Assembly (NCBI RefSeq): GCF_013394595.1
Contig: NZ_CP053348.1
Span: 3,188,001-3,252,000, forward strand
Source of the DNA: Winogradskyella forsetii
GTDB taxonomy: Bacteria; Bacteroidota; Bacteroidia; Flavobacteriales; Flavobacteriaceae
DNA length: 64,000 nucleotides
Direction of reading: 5' to 3'
Each line of letters begins with the position of its first letter. Position 1 is the first letter of the stretch. This document shows, piece after piece, positions 52,308-62,719 of the stretch. The notes beneath the pieces are model-generated. The model saw nothing but the letters and a program-made list of their open reading frames with translations. It did not search any database and had not been told where the DNA came from. Made by a program: the position numbers and the translations under genes.

Positions 52308-53033
52308 TTATTGAGCTAAAATGATTTCAAAATCTTTATATTGGTTAACACCTACTATTTTAGAGGGTGTTACTTCTATGTATGAATCTTGTAAAAAAAA
52401 ACTCTTATTAATTTGAACCTCAGATTTATATTCTGAATATGAGATTTCCAATCTTGGAAAGTCTACTGATTCATCTGTTTTGTTCTTTAAATGATTTTCA
52501 TCATAAAATGAAAAATCTTTGAGCACTGAATAATAGATAACAACTTTCTTTTGATGAAAGGTCTTTTTATCTATGTGTATCTCCATTCTCGATGTTTGAA
52601 GGCTAGAATACTCTTTTGCATTAAAACTAATTTTAAATAAGCCATCCTTCTCTTCAAATTCTCCCTTATTATAATATGTGTATATTAAATTTGGATCAAT
52701 TTCTTCTAAACTTGGATAAGCTGAAACTGAAGACAATCCAACCATCATGGCTTTTTCTTCGGTATTAAGTTTGATGAAACCATTTGGCATTTCTATGTGC
52801 TTCATTGCACCAACTTCTTGATATTTAGTGCCATTATGTATTGCCATCATTCCAGAATAATTTTCATACACTCTAGTCCCTTTTACGCCTTTATATAATT
52901 TGTAATCTAGATTAACCTGATACTCTTCTGTTTCTTTTTTTGTTTTACTAAATTTCGTAAAAACCTCATCAAAAGATTGAGAATAAATTGTAGTAACACT
53001 TAATAAAGCCAGTATGATGATAATATTCTTCAT
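52308..53033 (-). CDS. LolA-like periplasmic protein
   Basis: A 241-residue exported protein (signal MKNIIIILALLSVTTIYSQ). The N-terminal part (FDEVFTKFSKTKKETEEYQVNLDYKLYKG) and the beta-rich body are similar in plan to LolA-type lipoprotein carriers that fold as half-open beta barrels; the identity is low-confidence. It starts one base inside the upstream gene's stop and lies 25 nt before the Rhs start, so it probably helps export or hold the Rhs shell. That role is inference. Confidence 0.65.
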   Translation of the reverse strand: MKNIIIILALLSVTTIYSQSFDEVFTKFSKTKKETEEYQVNLDYKLYKGVKGTRVYENYSGMMAIHNGTKYQEVGAMKHIEMPNGFIKLNTEEKAMMVGLSSVSAYPSLEEIDPNLIYTYYNKGEFEEKDGLFKISFNAKEYSSLQTSRMEIHIDKKTFHQKKVVIYYSVLKDFSFYDENHLKNKTDESVDFPRLEISYSEYKSEVQINKSFFLQDSYIEVTPSKIVGVNQYKDFEIILAQ

Positions 53034-55726
53034 TAATTTTTTGTTGCGCTTTTAGATCTTGTTTCTTGAATAGTAAATACACCTTTTTCTGTTTCTTTTT
53101 TCACCCTAATTAAACCACCTTCTTCATCATACTCATACATGGTAGCATAATTATTTTCGTCTAATTCTGCCATTAAACGTTGTGTTATTGGATCGTAAAC
53201 AAAACTTTTCATGTTTCCATTGAACGGGTGAATTCTAATATCATCGTAAAACACATCTACCCTATCTGTTTCTGGTGCTGTAGGGTTTAAAACCTCATAA
53301 AGCTCATTACATGTGACTGAAGATTGTATCGTTGTTATTCCGAAGATTTGGGATGGATTATTAGTTACATTTAATACTTTTATATATTGCGATCCTAAAA
53401 TTCCGCCAAAAATGTTTGAGACTCTATAAACTTTATTCTCAATTAAAGGGGCAGGAGCTAATAATGTATAAACTACTTGAAGTGCGTTATCACAATTAGA
53501 GAAATCCTCATTTAAAACATTAACCGTATATGTCTCAAACAGGTATTGTTGAGGAATTATAGGTTCAAAATAATCATTTATATCAACTGGCTCTGGATTT
53601 ACCACAATGCCATCAGTATTATTTAAATCAATTCTAACTTTAGTTGCTGTAATGGGCACAAAAAACTCACCTATAATACGTTGCCAACCTTCTATAATTT
53701 CTCCTGTAGGAGAGAAAGAAAATTCTTGTTCAATCTCTTCTCCTTGCAAAAATGTTAAGTCTAACTTTGCATCTTCGTAAGTCAATACTTGTTCCACATG
53801 GTCTTCTTTAACCCAAGCACTAACAATGTATTTATCACCTCTTTCTAGCTCAAAAGAATTACATGGGCATTCTGCAGTTTCTGGGCTGCAATTGTTAACA
53901 ATGTGAACTTGTACATAAAAACGTTGGGAAGAAAACATCTCTGCATAATTATTTGTACACACTACATTTGGATAACCAAACTCTTGAATCCAATATTCAT
54001 CACCATTTTGAAGTTGTACATCACCTCCAGTGCTTTGTGTAGGATCATAAATTAAATCGTTACCAAACTCTGATCCCCAAACATAAATTGGGTTACCAGT
54101 ACCTTCAGCTAATAGCTGTAAACTTTCAAAAGTAGGGTTGTCTGCACTACAGAAGTATTGGTCTGGGTTTGTATAGGTGGTTATTAAATCTCTTAAACTA
54201 ATAGTTAGTGTTCTATATCGCCTATGTTGAGAAGTCGTATCAAAATAATATGGTCCAGAACATTCACCTGTAGATGAATTGTCAATTGTAAAATAAAATG
54301 TAGCATTACATTCGGTCCTTAAATCATTTAATTCCGCAACAATATCGTCAAAGTTTGTTATTGGTGTTGTTAGACTTTCGTCAGTATACATTATAATTTG
54401 TCTATTTACAAATTGAAGAAACCCTTGAGCATTGGGTGTTGGGTTTCCTAAATCACCTATTAGCTCTTCCTGCCCTCTTACAAACAAATTATACATACCT
54501 TTATATGTTAATTCGTCTTCTGCTATACCATCATTATCAAGATCATCTAGACCATTCGTAAAATACTCTCTGTCATAATATGAACCTATACTTCTTCCTT
54601 CATTTTCAATATTTATTGAGAATCGATTAGAATAAATAGGATTGCAAAGTGTTATTGGACCATTATCGTCCGAAGGTGTATAATACAATCTCCAAAAAGA
54701 ATCAAATACCCAATTACCATATGCGTTAAGTAAGTTTACCGTAAAATTTTCAAATGAACCATCAATAGGATCAAAAACAGGAGTTAACGGTAAAGTATTG
54801 TATGGGGAAACATCCCTTCTTAAAAAGTATTGTCCATTAGAAAAATCTAAGGGCTGACTTGGGTCTTCACTTAATAAATCAATATTAATATCATCATCAA
54901 TATCACAAACTGGTATATCAGGGTAATTATTAGGGGCACTAAAGGCCAATCTAGGACCAGTATATGTATCTATTTCACCTATAGTAACAATACCGATTGT
55001 TATTTCTAAACCAGATATATCACATGTAACTTGATGATTGTTATCACCCATACCTGCACTATTTTTAGGATACAAAGTAACAACATCTCCCGTAGTCAGC
55101 TGATTTCCAGTTGGATTTTGATCAGCAGGAATAATTTGAGTATTACTAGGAATTATCTCGCCTTGATCGTTATAATATGTAATATATGAGTATGATGAAT
55201 TTGTTTCAAGATCTCTTACCGTTGGTTGGGTATTACATGTTGTTGTAATATCTTGTTCAGCGTTACCAACAAGAGGTTGGTCATTACTTAAAGTTATTAC
55301 AAAAATTCTATCCCAAAGGCGATATTGGTAATACGGATCTCCAACATCATAATCTATTACCTCTATTCTGAATTGTATTAATCTTCTTTGGTTGCCAGTC
55401 ATTCCTAAATATATCCTTAAATCATTAAGGTTTAAATCAATTGATTCAAAAAATGGATCATTTGGTAAAGGTGCAGAATGGGTTATTGGTATTAATCTAT
55501 ATTCTAAATCATCAGGAATAACTTCACTTGGATTGTTTAAATTGACTAGGACTGGTTTCAAATTATAAATTCCTTGTCCTTGAGTAACACATAGTTCTAT
55601 CTCTAAAAAACCAGTACTAGAATCTTCAACCATATTAAGGTCATCAGTATTTAATTCGTAGTTTCCTTGTTGAGAATACAAAACACTGATAAAACCGAGT
55701 AAGTATATGTATATAATCTTTTTCAT
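53033..55726 (-). CDS. Exported beta-rich protein with C-terminal YD unit, Rhs companion
   Basis: An 897-residue exported protein: signal MKKIIYIYLLGFISVLYSQ, an extracellular beta-sandwich-rich body, a jelly-roll-like region (about 630-720; YIVSAWVKEDHVEQV ... LDLNNTDGIVV type) and at the C-terminus a DDIRIHPFNG segment leading to one YD-type unit (YDPITQRLMAELDENNYATMYEYDEEGGLIRV, about 838-870). The YD unit makes it a partner or detached section of the Rhs shell. It lies 7 nt after the SpvB/TcB-like gene. Confidence 0.78.
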   Translation of the reverse strand: MKKIIYIYLLGFISVLYSQQGNYELNTDDLNMVEDSSTGFLEIELCVTQGQGIYNLKPVLVNLNNPSEVIPDDLEYRLIPITHSAPLPNDPFFESIDLNLNDLRIYLGMTGNQRRLIQFRIEVIDYDVGDPYYQYRLWDRIFVITLSNDQPLVGNAEQDITTTCNTQPTVRDLETNSSYSYITYYNDQGEIIPSNTQIIPADQNPTGNQLTTGDVVTLYPKNSAGMGDNNHQVTCDISGLEITIGIVTIGEIDTYTGPRLAFSAPNNYPDIPVCDIDDDINIDLLSEDPSQPLDFSNGQYFLRRDVSPYNTLPLTPVFDPIDGSFENFTVNLLNAYGNWVFDSFWRLYYTPSDDNGPITLCNPIYSNRFSINIENEGRSIGSYYDREYFTNGLDDLDNDGIAEDELTYKGMYNLFVRGQEELIGDLGNPTPNAQGFLQFVNRQIIMYTDESLTTPITNFDDIVAELNDLRTECNATFYFTIDNSSTGECSGPYYFDTTSQHRRYRTLTISLRDLITTYTNPDQYFCSADNPTFESLQLLAEGTGNPIYVWGSEFGNDLIYDPTQSTGGDVQLQNGDEYWIQEFGYPNVVCTNNYAEMFSSQRFYVQVHIVNNCSPETAECPCNSFELERGDKYIVSAWVKEDHVEQVLTYEDAKLDLTFLQGEEIEQEFSFSPTGEIIEGWQRIIGEFFVPITATKVRIDLNNTDGIVVNPEPVDINDYFEPIIPQQYLFETYTVNVLNEDFSNCDNALQVVYTLLAPAPLIENKVYRVSNIFGGILGSQYIKVLNVTNNPSQIFGITTIQSSVTCNELYEVLNPTAPETDRVDVFYDDIRIHPFNGNMKSFVYDPITQRLMAELDENNYATMYEYDEEGGLIRVKKETEKGVFTIQETRSKSATKN

Positions 55727-55733
55727 CTCTATT

Positions 55734-58700
55734 TTAGTTTAGGTCAAATCTTATAAATGAACAAATTTCTGAGCCGCATTTAACATCAATAAAAGTGTTA
55801 TCAGGAATATCATCTTGACAAGACACAATTTCCAAAAATACATCTTGACTTAACGGAATACTTATTGCTCCATTTGCTACAGAAGCACTCGTAATATTTG
55901 CCAGTGGATTACCGTCTCTATCAAAAAGCCTAATAAAAGTCCCCTCTTGTTCTATGCTAACATTATAATTAATCGTATTACAATTTGCCCTAATTAAATA
56001 GGTTTTTGAACATGCATTAGTCCCTGAGTCTTCATATAACACCTCAATACCACTTGGTATAGTTTCACAAGGGTTCTCATTAAAGCCGTCTAAATTTTTA
56101 AGTAATGATACTTTTTTATTTTTTAGAACTTTTAAACTCGACCTACCTGTATGCGAATTTTCATGATCTATCACAGCATCGGCACTTAATTCGTCACTAA
56201 AACTAAAATGTGAATTTACAGGCTCTGTTGAAGTGCCTGCTATATCTGGTGTATAATCATAATCTTCAAAACCGTCAAAGGCGAGTTCTTGATATTTTGT
56301 ATTGGAGCCCACTGCGATTGGTAATGTATAGCGATAACCATATTGCGCAGCAGAATAGCGATTTAAAGCATCTCTATTTTCTAACTCTGCACCAAAAGGA
56401 CTATATTTTGTGACTTCACTAGTAAAAGTCCATTTAGTGTCGTCATCAATACCATTATCATCGATGACATCTACCTTAGTCCAATTTCCGCTATTATTAA
56501 CCTTATAAAATGGTTTGAAATTTTTAAAGAAGCCTTCTTTACGAGGATTATAACCTAAAGCTCCATTATTTCTAGAGGTTAAATAAGCATACGATTTAAT
56601 AGCTCTTGTTTCACCTTTAATATTAAATAAGTAAGGATTAAACCCTAACATATTAATATCCGTAATATTACCTTCGTTATCAAATAGATTCTGTGCTTCA
56701 TTATAAGGCAATCTAAATTCGCACTGGCTATTCCATGCATCACTATATTCTACAGCACTAGCATTTACGACTTCAAATTGAGTAAAATCTGTACTATAGC
56801 TAATACTACCAGACTCTAATGGGTTTTTTTGTGTGGTTATAGATGCCATACTTGCCATAGGCTGATTTTTATAACCCGAACGATAGACTTTAAAAAATTT
56901 ATTGTCTACGGTTTGTATTTGCCCATTAGCATCCATTAATTTAATCTGGTTTGAAGCATTTTTCTCTACAACCCACAAAACACTTGATCCATCTACTATT
57001 AATTTATCTCCTTCTATTAATGTATGCGTTAAAATATGTGCAGGATCAGTACTAAAAGGATGCATTACTGAATGAAATTCACCAGACGCAACGAGTCTAC
57101 CGCTTAAATTAATGTTAGTACTAGCTGATTTCAATTGCTTGTAATACCAGTTAGCAGGATAATTAAAGTTAAAATAGTGATCACCGTATTCGTTGATTGT
57201 TTTTGTGAGCAATACATCACCTGTTTGTGCATCAAAAGCTAAGTTCTCGGTTTCTACAGAAGACCCTAAATCAAAAGCAACTTTCTTTGTCATTATACCT
57301 GTTCTATGAATTACCTTCGTTGCAGTTGCCATTTTTAAGTCATTTTTATCCTTTTGAATTACTGGAAAATACGTTGGAATTGGAAAGGGAATCCCAAAAA
57401 GGCCTAATAAGACTGATAGGTTACCATCAAAACCAACCACATCTGTACTTGTCAAATTACGCCTAAAGTCCGTAATCATATCATATTGCACACCGATTAG
57501 ACTTTCAGATACCTTACCATCAGGATCAACTACATTTAATTTGTTATTTAATTTTTTATCATCATTCACATCTAAAGCATAGAAATAATCTACACCTGAT
57601 ATAAACTCCCCAGGTTCTTGAGACTCCGATTTAACTCGCTGACTCTTCTGTTTACCATTCATATCATTAGTTTCAACAGTAAACCCTTGAGATAAGGCTA
57701 ACGTACTTTGTGTTTTAACTTTTAATAATCTACCTATAAATCCACTGGCATCAAATTTACTAGTAATATCTGTATGGTCTGTAATTGTTGGAAAATCCCT
57801 AGATGTAAAAAACTCACTAATAACTTCTCCTGTAGCGTGCTTTTTAACAACTATGGTGTCATCATTTCCATCTATTCGTTGTAAATTCTTAACCACAACC
57901 TTTGAATATGTAACTGTTGGAGATGGAAATAATGATTCTCCTATAGGTTTCTCAACATAATTAGACTCTTTTGGCGCCTGCAATCTTTGTGCATCGTCAT
58001 AAAAAGGTTGCACAAATGGATTCTCTCTAGATCCATTAGGCTCAAATGTTGCTACTCCACTACTTAGACCTTGATCGTCATCATAGCTATATTCTTGTCC
58101 GTAATGTCTCGCATAGAATTCATTGTCCAAATTATCCGTCATTACATCCCAATTATCATATAATTGGATTTTCTTAACTCTTAAACCACCACCATATTTT
58201 CTACCTTTAGCGTGGTAGAGTCTTATCCATGATTTATTCGCTTTAAATTTTCTTGCATTTTTTTTACGTTGTAAAGCCTGATTTGGTCCTTGAAAAATTT
58301 CGGCAACGTTACCGAAAGAACTTAGCACTGCCTGAGCTACCTGCAGAAAATCCCCTGGACCATCAAAATTGGCATCTGGCAAGTTATACACACGTCTGTT
58401 TAAATATTTTCTAGAGAAATACCAGCCAGCTTTAGCAATTGGATTGACTTGCACACCAGAATTAAAAATACCACCTTCTCTATCTACACTTTTTAATTTA
58501 ATAGAAACATAAATCTTATCATCATAAAGATATTTTTCTATTTGATTAGTATCTAGTATGGCATAACCCGTAACATAATCATAGTCACTTTGTGTTGTGT
58601 TTAATAGGAATTTAAAATATAATGGGTTTGTTTCACTACCAATTAAACCCAAACCTGCATTTTCTTTATCTAATAAATAATTATCTCTAAAATAATCTGG

Positions 58701-61637
58701 TGTGATTTCTGTTTCAGGGATTTCGTTTTCAGGAATTTCAATGTGCAGAAAGTACTTATGATTACTATCATTAAATAATACATCACCATCTGGATTTCCT
58801 GAAGCTTGATTATTAACACCGGCAACTTTAAACATTTGCATAGCCTTACGGTCTTGTACATAACGATAATCATCAGACTCCATCTCTAGTTCTAATTTAC
58901 CTCCTGATGGTAAATTAATAGATGATAATGTCCATGCGTTAGCATTTCTATCTGCTTCTTCTTTAGTTTGGTTTTGATCTACAAAAGGAAATTCAGCTGT
59001 AGTTAAAGGGTCATCTATATTACATCCTTGTTGTGTAATATTCTCTTTATAATTACCCCAGATATCATGACCTTTCAAATTATAATTTGGGTTGGAGTCG
59101 TTGTAATTAAATTCATAAGGTGTATATTTCCCCATATTTGAATTTCTGTAAGTAAAATACATTTTTTTGAGCGTTAATTTCCCTGTAGACTCTTCAATAC
59201 CATCTTCATCATCATCTACATAAGAACCGTCATTATTATTAATCCCTCTACATAATAAATAATCATACTCAAAATGCGCAACTTTAATTGGTTCTGCTGT
59301 TGATGGGTTGGCATCATATTCTGGTCTAGAGTATAATGAAATCCTATCTATTTTTTGCATTTTCGCAGAGCCCATACCACCATTTTCACCTGCACTGCCT
59401 ACTGCATCACTACGATTACTTAAAGTAAAAATAGCTACATGTGTTTTTGTTTCTATTTTCTCTAAAAACTTCAGTTCTTTTGTGCCATATATATAACTTG
59501 CTTTTTGATCTTCATCCTCTGTATTTAGCCCAGCATAATATAAGGCATGATTAGCCAAATAAGGTGTTCTCCACTTATAGTCGTTTGTTACTTGATAATT
59601 AAATTTAGTGTAAGCCCCTAAATCATCTAATGTTGGACCATCACCAGTAATATCTTCATAATCTGAGGACAGCACCGAACTTAAAGCATAGGTGTGTGCA
59701 TAAGCAGGTGTGTTTATGGCATTAAAAAAGTGATCTTTCCCTTCACCATTATTAACAGTGTTAATATCTCCTGGATATCCAGATTGGGAATAGTCTATTA
59801 AACCTGTTGCACAATTAGGATTGTTATCACCAATAGGCAAAGCAAATGTTACCTCACGTTTTGTCTTATTATATGCAGTCTCCCCAAAGACATAGCGACT
59901 ACCGTCTCCTTTTAATATTTTAATGGCAGCATGATGATGATCTTTTGCTAAATTATTAATTTCAACCAAGCCATCTCCAGCAGTAATAGCATCTCTTTTA
60001 GTCACCATTTGTACTGTTTGTGTTCTTGGTATACGAGAATCTCGCTTTACCTTATTTATAAAATCATCTACATAACTAATAGTTAAATCAGGGTTATATT
60101 GTTTTATTTGATATCTGTTATTTGTCTCTCTATTAAATTTCCCTCCAATAATATCAAATTTTAAGGGCGAGACATCGTACATTTGATTCTCAAATAAGTC
60201 AATTTCCGAATCTGCAGACAATTCTCCAACCATTTTATGATAAACAGGTTCGTATTCTATATCCTGATTTGGGTTTTCACTATCATATACAAAATCCTGT
60301 AATGCTGGTGTTGACCATATCCCAGAATAACTGTTAGATGCGTTTATTTTCACATTCAAGCCTCCTTCAGCATAACCTCCAAGCCCCAATTCAGCACCTA
60401 CACTGCCTCCAATTCCAAAATTACCACTATTAACATCGTAAATAGTACCAACTTCACTTCTGTAAGGTCTCAATGTTCCGCCGACACCTTGTCCTTGTAT
60501 AGAATAAATATCGTAGGTATAATTTGTAAAAGGCAATACATTAGTTCTTTCACTAAATACCCTATCATTCTCTCTATTAAAGTCTAATATACTAGACCCA
60601 ACTACTGCGTTTTCCGTGTTTAAATATCCAAAAGCATTGATTTGTTTATTTTTTTCATCATTCTGAAGGTTTTGTAGGGTTGCCCAGCCTGTTATACTTG
60701 CAGCCCCCTCAAAACCAAACACTTCTACACCAAAATCAACATTTAATGACAAATTGAGATTCGTGTAGGACAACTCATTCATAGGTGTAAATAACATATT
60801 GTCATTAAAAGACAATCCTATACTGGCACTACCTTCAGCATTTTGAGAAGCACTAGTTCGTGTTTCAGCTTTATTAGTTTTTGACCCACCCGTCAACTTT
60901 GTAACATTAGCACTAAATGTTGGTAAGGACTGCCTCGAATTAAGACCAACACCTATGGTTGTTTTAAATCCATTTACAGCACTGTCAGTTTTGTCTTTTC
61001 CTTTTTCTTTTATACTCACAGATGCATCAACATTAGCCCCATTACCATTACTTGCACCTACCTGAAAGTTTAATCCAACATTATTAGAAATATCAAAACT
61101 AGGTCCAAAAGATTGGTTAAAAGTAATACCGTTATAATTATTAAATTGAACTCCCAAACTTGCACTTAAACTTACAGGTAGAAAATCATCAGTATCAAAG
61201 CCCAAAATTGGAACTTTTAAACCTGTATTAACTCCAAAAGTGTTATTAGACCTAATATTATTCTCATAGACCATTTGATCACCATTAAAATCATCTGGGA
61301 TACCACGTACATTTCTTGCGATTTGTCCAACATTTATATTCCAACCTAGGCCAACCCATGAGGCCTCTTGACCCATAGCTATACCTGAATCATAAGCTAA
61401 GTTTAATGGATATCCACCGACATCCATAATTGGTAAATTATAATTAAAATCACCACTAGATAAGTTCACCATATCAGAAGTTCCAATAGGTGTAAATGAA
61501 TTAAACTCTGGTTGTGATGGACCACTAGTTAATGCATATACCGCAGTTGGTTGCACTGTACTAATTACTAGTTGTAATGCCAAATAACAAGCAACAATTT
61601 TTGTAAACTTGCCTTTTCTTACTTTTTTAAAGCTCAT
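55734..61637 (-). CDS. SpvB/TcB-like Rhs shell protein
   Basis: 1967 residues from ATG 61637 (MSFKKVRKGKF); ATG 61664 would overlap the upstream gene's stop. After a signal peptide (ending VYALTSG) the pattern GTSDMVNLSSGDFNY ... NLAYDSGIAMGQEASWVGLGWNINVG ... ARNVRG (about 45-115) matches the N-terminal SpvB module of Tc-toxin B components, which forms part of the toxin capsule and precedes a beta-propeller. The C-terminus has FEDYDYTPD, HTGRSSLKV and a final beta-sandwich, common in flavobacterial Rhs companions. Together with the two downstream genes it may rebuild a TcB-TcC-like shell from separate chains. Confidence 0.78.
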   Translation of the reverse strand: MSFKKVRKGKFTKIVACYLALQLVISTVQPTAVYALTSGPSQPEFNSFTPIGTSDMVNLSSGDFNYNLPIMDVGGYPLNLAYDSGIAMGQEASWVGLGWNINVGQIARNVRGIPDDFNGDQMVYENNIRSNNTFGVNTGLKVPILGFDTDDFLPVSLSASLGVQFNNYNGITFNQSFGPSFDISNNVGLNFQVGASNGNGANVDASVSIKEKGKDKTDSAVNGFKTTIGVGLNSRQSLPTFSANVTKLTGGSKTNKAETRTSASQNAEGSASIGLSFNDNMLFTPMNELSYTNLNLSLNVDFGVEVFGFEGAASITGWATLQNLQNDEKNKQINAFGYLNTENAVVGSSILDFNRENDRVFSERTNVLPFTNYTYDIYSIQGQGVGGTLRPYRSEVGTIYDVNSGNFGIGGSVGAELGLGGYAEGGLNVKINASNSYSGIWSTPALQDFVYDSENPNQDIEYEPVYHKMVGELSADSEIDLFENQMYDVSPLKFDIIGGKFNRETNNRYQIKQYNPDLTISYVDDFINKVKRDSRIPRTQTVQMVTKRDAITAGDGLVEINNLAKDHHHAAIKILKGDGSRYVFGETAYNKTKREVTFALPIGDNNPNCATGLIDYSQSGYPGDINTVNNGEGKDHFFNAINTPAYAHTYALSSVLSSDYEDITGDGPTLDDLGAYTKFNYQVTNDYKWRTPYLANHALYYAGLNTEDEDQKASYIYGTKELKFLEKIETKTHVAIFTLSNRSDAVGSAGENGGMGSAKMQKIDRISLYSRPEYDANPSTAEPIKVAHFEYDYLLCRGINNNDGSYVDDDEDGIEESTGKLTLKKMYFTYRNSNMGKYTPYEFNYNDSNPNYNLKGHDIWGNYKENITQQGCNIDDPLTTAEFPFVDQNQTKEEADRNANAWTLSSINLPSGGKLELEMESDDYRYVQDRKAMQMFKVAGVNNQASGNPDGDVLFNDSNHKYFLHIEIPENEIPETEITPDYFRDNYLLDKENAGLGLIGSETNPLYFKFLLNTTQSDYDYVTGYAILDTNQIEKYLYDDKIYVSIKLKSVDREGGIFNSGVQVNPIAKAGWYFSRKYLNRRVYNLPDANFDGPGDFLQVAQAVLSSFGNVAEIFQGPNQALQRKKNARKFKANKSWIRLYHAKGRKYGGGLRVKKIQLYDNWDVMTDNLDNEFYARHYGQEYSYDDDQGLSSGVATFEPNGSRENPFVQPFYDDAQRLQAPKESNYVEKPIGESLFPSPTVTYSKVVVKNLQRIDGNDDTIVVKKHATGEVISEFFTSRDFPTITDHTDITSKFDASGFIGRLLKVKTQSTLALSQGFTVETNDMNGKQKSQRVKSESQEPGEFISGVDYFYALDVNDDKKLNNKLNVVDPDGKVSESLIGVQYDMITDFRRNLTSTDVVGFDGNLSVLLGLFGIPFPIPTYFPVIQKDKNDLKMATATKVIHRTGIMTKKVAFDLGSSVETENLAFDAQTGDVLLTKTINEYGDHYFNFNYPANWYYKQLKSASTNINLSGRLVASGEFHSVMHPFSTDPAHILTHTLIEGDKLIVDGSSVLWVVEKNASNQIKLMDANGQIQTVDNKFFKVYRSGYKNQPMASMASITTQKNPLESGSISYSTDFTQFEVVNASAVEYSDAWNSQCEFRLPYNEAQNLFDNEGNITDINMLGFNPYLFNIKGETRAIKSYAYLTSRNNGALGYNPRKEGFFKNFKPFYKVNNSGNWTKVDVIDDNGIDDDTKWTFTSEVTKYSPFGAELENRDALNRYSAAQYGYRYTLPIAVGSNTKYQELAFDGFEDYDYTPDIAGTSTEPVNSHFSFSDELSADAVIDHENSHTGRSSLKVLKNKKVSLLKNLDGFNENPCETIPSGIEVLYEDSGTNACSKTYLIRANCNTINYNVSIEQEGTFIRLFDRDGNPLANITSASVANGAISIPLSQDVFLEIVSCQDDIPDNTFIDVKCGSEICSFIRFDLN

Positions 61638-61641
61638 ATTA

Positions 61642-62241
61642 TTATAACTTAAGTGGTTGCTCATTGAAACTGAATTTTATTAATCCATTACCAAATAACC
61701 GATCGTTGTAAACTAATTGTATCTTATCCTTTTCTGGAATATTTCCAAAATAAAGTAACACCCTTTTAAATGGAGCTACTTTAAAATTTCTTTCTAATGT
61801 TGCACCAGAGCATTTAACAGTATCTCCCGAAGAAGTTACTACGGAATAATCATTTTTAAGGTTAAATGCCATATATTTTACGGTTTCTTCGTAATTCTTA
61901 GTTGTAAATTCTTTTAAAAACAAATCCCTTTCCTCATCATGATGAAATTGAAATTCTATAACACGCTCTCTACTATTTGCTTTGCTTATAGAATCAATTT
62001 TGTTTAAGTCACTTAACCCCTCTTGTTTTATAATATAATACTCTATAGGAACCTCTGTAGCCGTGTAATTTATAGTTTTAATGTATTGATTTATCTTTTT
62101 TGTTTTCCAACCAACGTTTGCAAGGTTATCTAATCTTAAATTTACATCTTCCGTTGTCACTTCACTTTTTTCATTAGCACATGAAAATAATAAGGACATA
62201 CTAATTGTTAATATTAAGAGTGTTCTACTCAATGCCATCAT
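61642..62241 (-). CDS. Hypothetical lipoprotein in the Rhs operon
   Basis: From ATG 62241 the protein has 199 residues with a lipoprotein signal ending LLFSCANEK. The mature part has charged helices and beta strands with no recognisable domain. ATGs at 62238 and 62256 are alternatives; all overlap the upstream gene by 14-32 nt, so translational coupling is certain whichever is used. Confidence 0.75.
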   Translation of the reverse strand: MMALSRTLLILTISMSLLFSCANEKSEVTTEDVNLRLDNLANVGWKTKKINQYIKTINYTATEVPIEYYIIKQEGLSDLNKIDSISKANSRERVIEFQFHHDEERDLFLKEFTTKNYEETVKYMAFNLKNDYSVVTSSGDTVKCSGATLERNFKVAPFKRVLLYFGNIPEKDKIQLVYNDRLFGNGLIKFSFNEQPLKL

Positions 62242-62719
62242 ATTTAGTATTGGCATAAATTATTATATCTTTCGTAATATTGAATTCATCTTTAGAATAC
62301 ATAATATTACCATTACCAGATGCTCCTAATATGATTTCATAATCTTTTAATTTCCCATACTCTTTTACATATCCATTTAAACGACTCCATACTTGTTCGC
62401 TAACGGAATTCTTAAAATAAGCCTGATATTCCTCAAGTTTAGCATTCTCTTGTTGTAAATTATATTGAAGTAATTTATCTTCCTTTTTTTCTTTTACAGA
62501 TACTTGAAATAATTGATATAGACTATCTACTTTTTTAGCCTGTATGCTAATCTTAGTTGTATGTAATTCATTCATCTCTTTAGACATCTTAAAAGCACCA
62601 AATAACTCAACATTATCAACATAAACCGCTCTTTTATTACCATAAAAAGTTGTAACAATAATAAAAGCTAGAATTATTAAAATAAAAATAGAATTAAATA
62701 TGGGAAGTATTTTTTTCAA
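62225..62719 (-). CDS. Skp/OmpH-like coiled-coil protein, first gene of the Rhs operon
   Basis: A 164-residue protein with one N-terminal membrane helix (about 8-26), then YVDNVELFGAFKMSKEM, the strand and helix start typical of the Skp/OmpH family, a long coiled coil (about 50-120), and a closing strand (YEIILGASGNGNIMY). Skp is a periplasmic holdase for unfolded outer-membrane proteins; here the uncleaved-looking helix may tether it. The start must be TTG at 62719 because the frame is closed by TAA four codons upstream. Heading the Rhs operon, it could be a dedicated chaperone for the giant exported proteins. Confidence 0.75.
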   Translation of the reverse strand: MKKILPIFNSIFILIILAFIIVTTFYGNKRAVYVDNVELFGAFKMSKEMNELHTTKISIQAKKVDSLYQLFQVSVKEKKEDKLLQYNLQQENAKLEEYQAYFKNSVSEQVWSRLNGYVKEYGKLKDYEIILGASGNGNIMYSKDEFNITKDIIIYANTKYDGIE

